Made by a program: the position numbers and the translations under genes. Below are positions 39,992 through 48,524 of a stretch of 64,000 bases of DNA, in pieces (the first letter of the stretch is position 1; each line of letters opens with the position of its first letter). The notes under the pieces are model-generated. The model was given only the letters and a program-made list of their open reading frames with translations. It did not search any database and was not told the origin of the DNA. Origin of the DNA: Caenimonas sedimenti (GTDB lineage Bacteria > Pseudomonadota > Gammaproteobacteria > Burkholderiales > Burkholderiaceae_C); contig NZ_VOBQ01000007.1 in the NCBI RefSeq assembly GCF_007833165.1, positions 1-64,000 on the forward strand, in the 5' to 3' direction.

Positions 39992-42778
39992 CTACTGGCT
40001 CAACCCCGTGGGACTGCCGGTGGCGGCAGCAGGCGCTTCAGCGGCTGAGGTCATGGGCGTGGTCATGGGCGTGGCGGGAGCGCTAATGGCTGCGCTGGAT
40101 GCCGCGCCCGAACTGCCACCCGCTCCCATGCTGCTGGCCCCGCCAAAGCTGCTGCCGCCGGCATTGGCATTGGACGACGGCATCACGCGAATGACCTCCG
40201 GCCCCTGCGCGGGCCTGGGAGCCAGCACCACCTCCGCGGCCGGCCGCGTCTCGATGGCGCTGGGCGTAGCGGCAGGAGCCGGCGCGGGCCTGGCGCTGCC
40301 CTGCATGTAGACCTGCGTGCCGGACACGCTCTCGGCCGGCCGCACCGGTTCGAGCGGCCGGGGGAAGGAGGGCACCCGCGCCAGTTCGGGCGGCAGGCCG
40401 GGCTCGGTCGCGGCGGGGGCCGATGATGGGGCCGGCAGGCTCATCGGCGAGACGGACGGCGTGGCGAGCGCGGTCGGCGGTGGCTGCAGCACCGGCGGCT
40501 CGAAGCGGGCCGGCGGCGTGGTCACGACGATCGGCTCCGACACGGCGGCGGGCGTGCTGAACACGCTGCTGAACCAGTCGTTCATGCGGTCCAGGAGCGG
40601 CGCGGGCTCCAGGTCCTTCTGGCGCGGCGCGGCGAACGTCGCCTTGGCGTCCAGCAGGTTGCCCTTGAACGACTGCTGGAAGAAGTCGCCCACCACCAGC
40701 AGGGCGTTGTGCGAACCCTGCCCCCAGTATTCGCTGCGCATGGTCACGCGGTTGTCGTTGAACCCGACCCAGGCGCCCGCCACCAGCTTCGGGTGCATCA
40801 GGATGAACCAGCCATCGGTGTTGTCCTGGGTGGTGCCGGTCTTGCCGGCAACGTCGCCCGTGATGCCGAAGCGGTGCTTCAGGCCAACGGCCGTGCCCTC
40901 CTCGACGACACCGCGCAGCACGTCGAGCAGCGTCATCGCGGCGTGGGCCGACAGCGCGGTTTCCGCCGGCGCGATGCCGAAGGTCTCCACCGTGCTGCCA
41001 TGGCGGTCCTCGATGCTGGTCACCAGCACCGGCTCCATGTACGTGCCGCCATTGGCGATGGTGCCGAACGAAGACACCATCTCCTTCAGCGTCACGGGAC
41101 TCGTGCCGAGCGCCAGCGACGGCACTTCGTCCAGCTTGCTCTGGCGCACACCCATCGCGCGCGCCAGACTCGCCACGCGCGATGGCCCGACCTGCATCAT
41201 CAGCTGCGCCGTGATGGTGTTCTTCGAACGCGCCAGGCCTTCGCGCAGCGTCATCGGCTGGTTGGTCGGGCCCTCGCCCACGTCGCTCGGGCGCCAGACC
41301 TTGTTCTTGTCGATCTGGATGTCCATCTGCGCGTCCATCAGCTGCTGCATCGGCGACATGCCCTGCTCGAACGCCGCGCCATAGACGAACGGCTTGAAGG
41401 TGGAGCCGGGCTGGCGCCGGGCCTGCTGCACGTGGTCGAACTTGTCGTCGTTGTAGTCGCGGCTGCCGACCCAGGCGCGGATCTGGCCGTTCAGCGGGTC
41501 CAGCGCCATGAAGCCGGCCTGCAGCTGCGTCTTGCGCTTGCGCAGCGCCTGCATGAAGTTCGCGTCGTCACGCAACTGGGCGATCGCTTCGGCATCCTCC
41601 ACCTTCTGGCCGCGCAGTTCCCTGTACTCGGCCGTCTCGCGGATGAACGCGTTCACCAGGTCCTTGCGGCTGTTCCAGTAGTGCTCGAACGGCTGCACCT
41701 TGGCGCGCTGCGCCACGTAAGCCTTGGGATCCGTGCCGAAGCTGGCCGCGCCGCTGCGGCCCCATTCGACGTCCGCCACCGCCTGCAGCATGTCCGCCTG
41801 GCGGGTGACCGCCTGGTTGGCCAGCGCCTGCAGGCGCGAATCGATGGTGGTCTTCACCACCAGTCCATCGGAGTAGATGTTGTAGTCGTGCTTGTCGGCC
41901 CATTCGAACAGCCAGCGGCGCAGGTACTCCGTCATGTGCGGGGCGGACCCGCTGAATTCCGGGAGGCGCTCGAAGTCCAGCTTCAGCGGCTGGTCCTTCA
42001 GCTCGGCGAACTTCGCCTCCGGCAGCTTGCCGTGCTTGACCATCTGCGCCAGCACCGTGTTGCGCCGCTGCTGCGCGCGCTCCGGCGCCAGCACCGGGTT
42101 GTAGTAGCTCGTCCCCTTCAGCATCCCGACGAGCGTGGCGGCCTCGAGTTCGTTCAGCTTGTCGGCGGGCTTGTCGAAATAGGTGCGGGCCGCCATCTGA
42201 ATGCCCCAGGCGTTGTAGAGGAAGGACACCGAGTTGAGATAGCTCTCCAGGATTTCGTCCTTGCTGAAGACGGCTTCGATCTTCAACGCGGTGATCGCCT
42301 CCTTCAGCTTGCGCGTGATCGTCGGCGCCCGCCCGATGTCCTCGGGGTACAGGTTGCGCGCCAGCTGCTGCGTGAGCGTGGAGCCGCCCTGGCGGTCACC
42401 GGCCAGCGTGCGCGCCGCGGCCCGCAAGGTCCGGATCACGTCGAGGCCGGGGTGGTCGTAGAAGCGGTGGTCCTCGGTCGCCAGCAGCGCCGTCACCACG
42501 TGGGGCGAGACATCGGACAGCTTGACCCAGTCGCGGTTGGCCCGCTTGAACACCGCGAGCTCCTTGCCATCGGCCGAGAGCACCACGGTGGGCTGCTCCT
42601 GCTTGGCCTTCTTGATGTCGCCGATGCTCGGCGTGAAGGGCACCAGCACCAGCACGTACGCGATGGCGAGCGCCGGCAGGGCCGCGAGCGTGCGCCAGGG
42701 ATGGCGGCGGACCGCGCCGCTGGTGCGCCGCCATGCGCGTGCGGAGAATTGCGACAAGCGCTCGAATGCAGCCTTCAT
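39992..42778 (-). CDS. mrcA: Penicillin-binding protein 1A (bifunctional)
   Basis: 928 aa class A PBP: short cytoplasmic N-terminus, one TM (TLAALPALAIAYVLVLVPF), transglycosylase domain with ATEDHRFYDHPG (catalytic Glu), GGSTLTQQLARNLY, and transpeptidase domain with the SxxK serine in RQPGSTFKPFVYGAAF, SKN in LARSKNTITAQL and KTGTTQ. A C-terminal tail of about 170 aa is very rich in Pro, Ala and Ser (from about residue 755) and longer than in E. coli PBP1a; its role is not evident. Start at 42778; the longer frame to 42865 lacks a better site. Confidence 0.94.
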   Translation of the reverse strand: MKAAFERLSQFSARAWRRTSGAVRRHPWRTLAALPALAIAYVLVLVPFTPSIGDIKKAKQEQPTVVLSADGKELAVFKRANRDWVKLSDVSPHVVTALLATEDHRFYDHPGLDVIRTLRAAARTLAGDRQGGSTLTQQLARNLYPEDIGRAPTITRKLKEAITALKIEAVFSKDEILESYLNSVSFLYNAWGIQMAARTYFDKPADKLNELEAATLVGMLKGTSYYNPVLAPERAQQRRNTVLAQMVKHGKLPEAKFAELKDQPLKLDFERLPEFSGSAPHMTEYLRRWLFEWADKHDYNIYSDGLVVKTTIDSRLQALANQAVTRQADMLQAVADVEWGRSGAASFGTDPKAYVAQRAKVQPFEHYWNSRKDLVNAFIRETAEYRELRGQKVEDAEAIAQLRDDANFMQALRKRKTQLQAGFMALDPLNGQIRAWVGSRDYNDDKFDHVQQARRQPGSTFKPFVYGAAFEQGMSPMQQLMDAQMDIQIDKNKVWRPSDVGEGPTNQPMTLREGLARSKNTITAQLMMQVGPSRVASLARAMGVRQSKLDEVPSLALGTSPVTLKEMVSSFGTIANGGTYMEPVLVTSIEDRHGSTVETFGIAPAETALSAHAAMTLLDVLRGVVEEGTAVGLKHRFGITGDVAGKTGTTQDNTDGWFILMHPKLVAGAWVGFNDNRVTMRSEYWGQGSHNALLVVGDFFQQSFKGNLLDAKATFAAPRQKDLEPAPLLDRMNDWFSSVFSTPAAVSEPIVVTTPPARFEPPVLQPPPTALATPSVSPMSLPAPSSAPAATEPGLPPELARVPSFPRPLEPVRPAESVSGTQVYMQGSARPAPAPAATPSAIETRPAAEVVLAPRPAQGPEVIRVMPSSNANAGGSSFGGASSMGAGGSSGAASSAAISAPATPMTTPMTSAAEAPAAATGSPTGLSQ

Positions 42779-42962
42779 GGGAAGTGTTTCGTCCAGGTTT
42801 GCGGTGGCGCCACTGTGGAACGCATCAGTTGGCGCAACTGTAGGACGGCGGCGCGACGCGGGCACGCCCGCCGGCGGGTGCGGCCGTCCGAAAGTCCGCG
42901 CGTGACGGAGACTACGAGCCCGCGCGACGGGGTCCTACGCTCGCGCGCCCCTGCCCGCTCCC

Positions 42963-43235
42963 ATGCTTCGCCCCATGGAATCGATCAACGTGAAGCCGAA
43001 CGTCACCCGCTGGTTCGCGGTGAATCTTGCCGAGGGCGCGACCGAGGAATTGCCGCCCGCCGAAGGCCGGATGGTGGTGCATTGCCGCACCGGCGCGCTG
43101 TGGATCACGCACGACGGCGACCCGCGCGACGTGATCCTCGACGAGAACGAAAGCTACCTGGTGGACCGGCGGGACCGGATGATGGTGCACGCGCTGCGCG
43201 GCAGCGGCCTCGAGATCGAGGTCGGCGCGGGCTGA
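42963..43235 (+). CDS. DUF2917 family protein
   Basis: 90 aa. The core RMVVHCRTGALWITHDGDPRDVILDENESYLVDRRDRMMVHAL fits the DUF2917 cupin-like fold, frequent in Burkholderiales with unknown role. Starts at ATG 42963 or 42975, neither with a clear Shine-Dalgarno. The divergent region to PBP1a (42779-42962) has two GTAGG half-sites and nothing else recognisable. Confidence 0.85.
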   Translation: MLRPMESINVKPNVTRWFAVNLAEGATEELPPAEGRMVVHCRTGALWITHDGDPRDVILDENESYLVDRRDRMMVHALRGSGLEIEVGAG

Positions 43236-43329
43236 GCGCCGCGCGCAAAGGAAGAACCACCCCGAAGGGTGGCCCCGCCACGCTGACCCGGACGTAGGCG
43301 GCGCGCCCAGAGTTCCGCTCGCGCGGGCC

Positions 43330-44178
43330 ATGCCGTCCCAGTCCTACAGCCCCCCTCGCGCCACCCTGACAAACGCGCTGGCTGTGCAGGGCCAGACTCC
43401 GCCCACTCATTTCCGGAAGCACCACTTGCTGGCCCTCGAAGTCCCCCTCGCATTCCCCGTCACCGCCGACGCGTCCAACCCGGCGGAGCTGGCCTCGGCG
43501 CAGCGGCAGCGCAGCCTGGCCCATGCGGCCCGCCACGACATCCTGCGGCGTCTCGCACCCTCGCTGCGGCACGACATGGTGGTGCCCTTGCAGTCGCTGG
43601 GCATGACCATGGAGGCCTTGAGCGCGCGGCTGGACCGCGGCGCCGTCGACAGCGCGGACCTGCATGCGGCCGTTTCGAAGCTGAACCGCCTGACCCGCAA
43701 GGCCGTGGCGAGCTGCCTGCATGTGGCCACCTGGATGGAGCCCGCCGAAGACGACAGCGTGCCGCTGAACGAAGGCGTGGAGGAATGCGCCGGCCTGCTG
43801 GCGTCCAGCCTCAACTTCCGGGGATTCCACCTGCGCAACGAGGTCCGCGACATTCCGATGGAGGTCAGCCGTGGCGCTTTGCGCTTCCTACTCGCGGCAT
43901 CCCTGCTGAGCCTCGCCGAGCACGCGCCGGGCGGCGGTGAGCTCGTGCTGAGCGGGGAGACTGCCGCCGGCCACGCCGTCGTCGCCGTCACCTGGCAGCC
44001 TTCGGCGGACGCCGCGAGCACCCAGTTGCACGATGCCGGCCAGGCCACGCTCTCATGGACGGAGGTCCAGGCCCTTGCCGCGCTGGAGGCCGTGGAGCTG
44101 CGCCGCAGCCCCTCCGAGATCATCCTGCGCTTCCCGCGCTCCGTGGTCACGACCCCACTGAAGATGGTTCCGGTATAG
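43330..44178 (+). CDS. Histidine-kinase-like protein with degenerate ATPase
   Basis: 282 aa, no membrane segment. About residues 60-125 form a DHp-like helical pair with the H-box-like LRHDMVVPLQSLGMTMEAL (His followed by Asp, then Pro as in HisKA). The second half is laid out like HATPase_c (VSRGALRFLLAASLLSLAEHAP) but lacks N box, DxGxG and GxG boxes. It could be a phosphotransfer or pseudokinase module. The gene overlaps the 3' end of the convergent GGDEF-EAL gene by 32 bp. No receiver is fused. Confidence 0.65.
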   Translation: MPSQSYSPPRATLTNALAVQGQTPPTHFRKHHLLALEVPLAFPVTADASNPAELASAQRQRSLAHAARHDILRRLAPSLRHDMVVPLQSLGMTMEALSARLDRGAVDSADLHAAVSKLNRLTRKAVASCLHVATWMEPAEDDSVPLNEGVEECAGLLASSLNFRGFHLRNEVRDIPMEVSRGALRFLLAASLLSLAEHAPGGGELVLSGETAAGHAVVAVTWQPSADAASTQLHDAGQATLSWTEVQALAALEAVELRRSPSEIILRFPRSVVTTPLKMVPV

Positions 44179-46642
44179 CAGCGGTGCCCTTGGTTTCGTC
44201 CAGGAACGCTTCCAGCTGCCCGATCGCGAGCGGGCGGCAGTAGAGGTAGCCCTGGTACTGGTGGCAGCCCTGGCGGGCGAGGAAGTCCCGCTGCTCGATG
44301 GTTTCCACCCCTTCCGCGATCACGTTCAGGCCGAGGCTGCGGGCGAGGCCGATGATGGTGCCGGCGATGGCGGCGTCGTTCGCATCCGTGAGGATGTCCT
44401 TCACGAACTCGCGGTCGATCTTCAGTTCGTCCAGCGGCAGCCGCTTCAGGTAGGAAAGGGACGAATAGCCGATCCCGAAGTCGTCCAGCGACAGCCCGAC
44501 GCCCATCGCCTTGAGGCTGCCCATCTTGGCCACGGTGACCTCGATGCCGTCGGCCAGCAGGCTCTCGGTCAGCTCGAGTTTCAGCTTGCTGGGTTCGATG
44601 CCGGCCGCGCGGATGCAGGTCATGACCTCGTCCACGAAATCCGGATGGCGGAACTGGCGCACGCTCACGTTGACCGCGATGCTGAGGTGGCGGCGGTCCG
44701 GCCGCGCGGACCAGGCGGCGATCTGCGCGCACGCGGCCTCCAGCACCCAGCTGCCGATCGGGATGATCAGCGAGGTTTCCTCGGCGGCCGGGATGAACTG
44801 CGAGGGCTCGACGCGACCACGCGCCGGATGGTCCCACCGCAGCAGCGCCTCGACGCCCGTCATGCGGCCCGCTTCTCCCACCTGCGGCTGGTACTCCACG
44901 GTCAGCGCGCCGTCGCGCCAAGCCTGGCGCAGGTCCGCGGCGAGCTCGGCATGGGCGCTGGCCACGGCCTGCATCTCAGGGTCGAAGAAGCGCACGGCGT
45001 TGCGGCCCGCGGCCTTGGCCTGGTACATGGCGAGGTCCGCCTGCTTCAGGAGTTCGTTCACGCTGGACGCGCCCTTGCCGAACAAGGTCACGCCGATGCT
45101 GCAGGTGCTGTGGTGCAGGTAGCCCGGCAGCACATAGGGCTCACCCAGCGCGGCCAGGATGCGGTGGCTGACCGCCTTGGCCGCCGTCAGCGGGTCGAGC
45201 GGCTTCTCGGCCTTGTTCTCGAGCAGCACCACGAACTCGTCGCCGCCCAGGCGCGCCACCAGGTCGCCCTTGGCGACGCAGCCGCGCAGGCGCCGGCTCA
45301 CCTGCTGCAGGAGCATGTCGCCCTTGGCATGGCCCAGCGTGTCGTTCAACACCTTGAAGTTGTCCAGGTCGATGAACATCAGCGCGCCTTCGTGCGTGCC
45401 GTGCTCCAGGGTCTCCTGCATGGCCACCTGCAGGCGGTCCAGCAGGTGCTGCCGGTTCGGCAGCTGCGTGAGCGGATCGTAGAACGCGAGGTACTGGATC
45501 TTCTCTTCCGCCGTCTTGCGCTCGGTGATGTCGCGGCCCACGGCCACCCAATGGGTGAGGCGGCGCGCGCCGTCCCACACCGGCGAGATGTCGAGGTCCA
45601 CCCAGTAGGGCTCGCCCGCCTTGGTGTGGTTGATCAGGTCGACCCGCACCGGCTGCCACTGCTCGAGCGCCGCCCGGATCCGATCGAGCTGGGCGCGCTG
45701 CGTGTCCGGGCCCTGCAGCAGGCGCGGCGTGCGCCCCAGCACCTCCGCGCGCGTGTAGCCGGTGCGGCGCTCGAACGCGTCGTTCACGAACACGATGCGC
45801 GGCCCCGGTTCGCCGAACGGGCCGGCCTCGGTGATGATGACGATGTCGTTCAGGCGCGCGATGCTGCCTTCCAGCAGGCGCAGGTGCTGCTGGGCCTCGC
45901 GCCGGGCCGTCACATCGCGCAGGTGCAGGGCCAGCCCGCCACTGAAGGGGAAGCCGCGCAGTTCCAGGCAGTGGTTGACTTGCGCGTCGCGCTCTTCGAG
46001 TTCGAGCATCTCGTGGTTCTCGAGCGCATGCCGGATACGCTCCTCCAGCGCGAGCCGCGCGCGCTTCTGGAAGAAGCTCCAGATCTTGCGCCCGAGCAGC
46101 GTGGTGTCGCCGCCGTCCAGCAGTTCGGCCGCGTGTTCGTTCAGGAAGCTGATGCGCCCTTCATGGTCGACCGTGACGAAGGCCTCGCCGCTGCCGAGCG
46201 CACCGCCCATGCTCACGGTGTGGCGCAGCAGCGTATCGAGCGGGTAGCCCGCGGGCGCGATCTCCTGCAGCAGGCCTTCCACACCCGACACGGTGCCGTC
46301 CGCATTCCGCACGGCCTGGCCAATGCAGCGCACCCAGGCGCGGCGGCCACCGTCGGCTTCGATCTGCACTTCGATGTCGAAGGGGTCGCCGAACTCGACA
46401 CAGCGCCGCAGCTGTTCCTCGACCTCGGCGCGATGCTCGGGCACGAAATGCCGCAGGGCATCCTCGGCCGGCGGCGCATAGCCCGCCGGCATGCCGTGCA
46501 TGGCCGCCAGCTGGTCGGACCAGGACAGGCAGCGCAACGCGGCGTCGACGCTCCACACCCCGACAAAGGCACTGCGCTCGATCAGTTGCAGCAGGTCGGA
46601 CGTGGGCGGCAAATGGCTTCTTTCGGCATGGATGAATTGCAT
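44147..46642 (-). CDS. PAS-GGDEF-EAL cyclic-di-GMP signalling protein
   Basis: 831 aa, cytosolic by sequence. Three PAS-like sensor regions (about 15-135, 150-250, 255-375); the last has the LOV-like line GRTPRLLQGPDT but no photoactive Cys (Pro there). The GGDEF domain has an intact RLGGDEF active site but no RxxD inhibitory site (AKGD). The EAL domain has GVEALLRW, NVSVRQF, LELTES, DDFGIGYSS, LKID and AEGVE, so both synthesis and hydrolysis of c-di-GMP are possible. Divergent from a response-regulator pair, with a GTAGG-N6-CCTAC motif 33 bp upstream. Confidence 0.92.
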   Translation of the reverse strand: MQFIHAERSHLPPTSDLLQLIERSAFVGVWSVDAALRCLSWSDQLAAMHGMPAGYAPPAEDALRHFVPEHRAEVEEQLRRCVEFGDPFDIEVQIEADGGRRAWVRCIGQAVRNADGTVSGVEGLLQEIAPAGYPLDTLLRHTVSMGGALGSGEAFVTVDHEGRISFLNEHAAELLDGGDTTLLGRKIWSFFQKRARLALEERIRHALENHEMLELEERDAQVNHCLELRGFPFSGGLALHLRDVTARREAQQHLRLLEGSIARLNDIVIITEAGPFGEPGPRIVFVNDAFERRTGYTRAEVLGRTPRLLQGPDTQRAQLDRIRAALEQWQPVRVDLINHTKAGEPYWVDLDISPVWDGARRLTHWVAVGRDITERKTAEEKIQYLAFYDPLTQLPNRQHLLDRLQVAMQETLEHGTHEGALMFIDLDNFKVLNDTLGHAKGDMLLQQVSRRLRGCVAKGDLVARLGGDEFVVLLENKAEKPLDPLTAAKAVSHRILAALGEPYVLPGYLHHSTCSIGVTLFGKGASSVNELLKQADLAMYQAKAAGRNAVRFFDPEMQAVASAHAELAADLRQAWRDGALTVEYQPQVGEAGRMTGVEALLRWDHPARGRVEPSQFIPAAEETSLIIPIGSWVLEAACAQIAAWSARPDRRHLSIAVNVSVRQFRHPDFVDEVMTCIRAAGIEPSKLKLELTESLLADGIEVTVAKMGSLKAMGVGLSLDDFGIGYSSLSYLKRLPLDELKIDREFVKDILTDANDAAIAGTIIGLARSLGLNVIAEGVETIEQRDFLARQGCHQYQGYLYCRPLAIGQLEAFLDETKGTAAIPEPSSVGS

Positions 46643-46674
46643 CTTACGGTTACCAACAGCTCAACAGCGATTCC

Positions 46675-46690
46675 GTAGGCCGCCTCCTAC
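46675..46690. promoter_or_regulatory. GTAGG-N6-CCTAC motif, copy 1
   Basis: Perfect inverted repeat with GTAGG (46675-46679) and CCTAC (46686-46690) and a 6-bp spacer. Between the PAS-GGDEF-EAL gene and the divergent response regulator. Similar copies are at 52330 and 63038. Confidence 0.5.
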
Positions 46691-46782
46691 ACGCGAACGC
46701 GTGCCCCTCTGAGACTGCCGCGCAGCCGCGTCACTAGAGTGGGTAACGCTTTGACACCGACCCTTACCAATTGAGCTTTTCC

Positions 46783-47208
46783 GTGCACCTCAACGTTTTC
46801 GTAGTGGAGGACAACGCGGAGATCCGCGAAGGGCTCGCCGGCGCGCTCGAGGAGCTGACCTGCGTGCGCGTCGTGGGCGCGAGCCCGACCGAGGACGAGG
46901 CCGCCGCCTGGCTCGCCCATGACCCCCACGGTTGGGATCTGCTGATCGTCGACTTGTTCCTGCAGAAGGGTAGCGGCATCCGCCTGCTGCAGCGCGTGCA
47001 GCGCGCCAAGCCGCACCAGAAGCTCATCGTCTTCAGCAACTACGTCAACGCCGGCGTGCGCAAGCGCTGCGCCCAGCTCGGCGCCGACGCCGTCTTCGAC
47101 AAGTCCACCGAGATCGACGCCCTGGTGGACTATTGCTCGCACCAGTGCTCGCTGGTGCACAACGCCACCGCGCCGGCCGCCATCCAACCCTCGGGAGAAG
47201 TGCCATGA
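46783..47208 (+). CDS. Single-domain response regulator
   Basis: About 141 aa receiver: LNVFVVEDNAEIREGL (acidic pair), LLIVDLFLQKGSGI with the acceptor Asp, IVFSNYVNAGVRKRC in place of the Thr, and DAVFDKSTEIDAL with the conserved Lys. No output domain. I place the start at GTG 46783, but a TTG at 46771 would add four residues. The stop overlaps the next gene (ATGA), so the two are probably partners. Confidence 0.85.
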   Translation: MHLNVFVVEDNAEIREGLAGALEELTCVRVVGASPTEDEAAAWLAHDPHGWDLLIVDLFLQKGSGIRLLQRVQRAKPHQKLIVFSNYVNAGVRKRCAQLGADAVFDKSTEIDALVDYCSHQCSLVHNATAPAAIQPSGEVP

Positions 47209-48416
47209 ATCTCGCCGCCGAAGCCACAACGGCATCCACCAACACCAACACCAACGCCGTGGGTGCCCCGCCGATGACCGGGCGCCGCTGGTCCGACGGC
47301 GCGGACGGTTCCGCCCCCAGCGACCCGAACGCGCCCTGGACGATGGCGCAGCAGTGGCCCAACCTGGTCGCATCGCTGTCGGAACAGTCCGTCGAAAGCA
47401 GCAACCTGATCCTGCGCGCGCTGAACTACCTGGTGGGCGCCGGACGGCTGCGCCGCGCCGAGGCCAAGGCGCTCAGCGATGCCATGCACATGCTGCGCGG
47501 CACCAGCCTGCGCGCGCAGCAGATCACGCGGCTGGCGGGCGGCCGCATCCGGCAGGCGCGCGAGCGGGTGGAGATGTCCGAGATGATCCAGCGCATGCTG
47601 GAAGAACGCGCCGGCGAGTTCGAAGCCGCGGGGGCCAGCGTGCGGGGCGAGCTGCGGCCGGTGGACGTGCTGCTGGACCCGCCCGTGGCGATCAGCCTCC
47701 TGAACAGCATCGTGGACTGGGGCCTGAGCTTCAGCAAGGAGATCGTCATCCAGATGGCGCCCACGGAAGGAGCCGGGCCGGCACGGCTGTGCGTCCGCGT
47801 CACGACACCGAAGCGAACGCAGCCCGCGCAGCAGCGCACCGGCGGCTGGAACGTGCGTCCGCATGGCCGGCGGCTGAACGACGGCCTGCACTGGATGCTG
47901 ATGCGGCAGATGGCCTCGTCGGCGGGCCTGGAGGTGCGGCGCACCGGTGAGGAGGGCGTTGCCATCCTCACCATCGATTTCCCGAAGACCTTCCTGAACA
48001 CCGAAGGCGTTTCCTGCCTGGAACTGCAGCAACCCATGGGCACGACGCACCGCGACTCGTGGGTGCTGGTGCTGGCGCACGACGACCGCCTGCGCCAGCA
48101 GGCCCAGGACGCTCTGCGCAAGATGGGCATCGATGCGGTGGCCGCGCGCGACTTCGCGCAGGCCCGCGCGGCCGTTGCCGAAAGCAAGCCGCACGTGGTG
48201 GTGGCCGCCTACGACATCGACATGGACGACCTGCTCGATTTCCGTGCCACCGTGCTCGGCGGCGAGGCGCGCTGCCGGCTGGTGGAGATCACCAAGGAGC
48301 TGCCGACCTTCAACCTGAGCGGCGTCGACCAGTTCGAGACGCCGAAGGTGGGGCGCGACCAGGTCGCGCAGGAGTTGCCGCCGACGGTGTTGTTCGAGCT
48401 GGTGAAAATCGGCTAG
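47205..48416 (+). CDS. Degenerate histidine kinase with degenerate receiver
   Basis: 403 aa, cytosolic. The N-terminus is low complexity. About residues 60-220 follow the layout of HisKA plus HATPase_c (NLVASLSEQSVESSNLILRAL, then PVAISLLNSIVDWGLSF) but no phosphoacceptor His and no glycine boxes are seen. The C-terminal ~120 residues resemble a receiver (WVLVLAHDDRLRQQAQDALRKMG; VVVAAYDIDMDDLLDF), again without the standard acidic pocket. Coupled to the single-domain response regulator upstream, and similar in design to the gene at 43330. Function not known. Confidence 0.6.
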   Translation: MNLAAEATTASTNTNTNAVGAPPMTGRRWSDGADGSAPSDPNAPWTMAQQWPNLVASLSEQSVESSNLILRALNYLVGAGRLRRAEAKALSDAMHMLRGTSLRAQQITRLAGGRIRQARERVEMSEMIQRMLEERAGEFEAAGASVRGELRPVDVLLDPPVAISLLNSIVDWGLSFSKEIVIQMAPTEGAGPARLCVRVTTPKRTQPAQQRTGGWNVRPHGRRLNDGLHWMLMRQMASSAGLEVRRTGEEGVAILTIDFPKTFLNTEGVSCLELQQPMGTTHRDSWVLVLAHDDRLRQQAQDALRKMGIDAVAARDFAQARAAVAESKPHVVVAAYDIDMDDLLDFRATVLGGEARCRLVEITKELPTFNLSGVDQFETPKVGRDQVAQELPPTVLFELVKIG

Positions 48417-48420
48417 AGAG

Positions 48421-48513
48421 AATGTCATGCCGGACTTGATCCGGCATCCATAGTGGCGCGTCGAAAACGGGGCGGCAGGCGGCGATGGATGCCGGGTCAA
48501 GCCCGGCATGACA
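48421..48513. repeat. Inverted pair of TGCCGG-type dispersed repeats
   Basis: ATGTCATGCCGGACTTGATC at 48422 and its near-perfect reverse complement ending at about 48513 (GGTCAAGCCCGGCATGACAT) are separated by about 30 nt. The GTCATGCCGG-TTGA-CCGGCATCCA family is common in Proteobacteria. Located between convergent genes, so possibly a terminator. Confidence 0.7.
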
Positions 48514-48524
48514 TCGGCTCGGGC

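Noticed and set aside
42837..43296. Further GTAGG sites at 42839, 42930 and 43290 as full operators
   Set aside because: They lack the opposite CCTAC arm at 6 bp; a single 5-mer is expected often by chance, so they are mentioned only as half-sites.
45600..46003. LOV photoreceptor domain in the PAS-GGDEF-EAL protein
   Set aside because: The GRTPRLLQGPDT line resembles LOV domains, but the photoactive Cys is replaced by Pro, so blue-light sensing is not supported.
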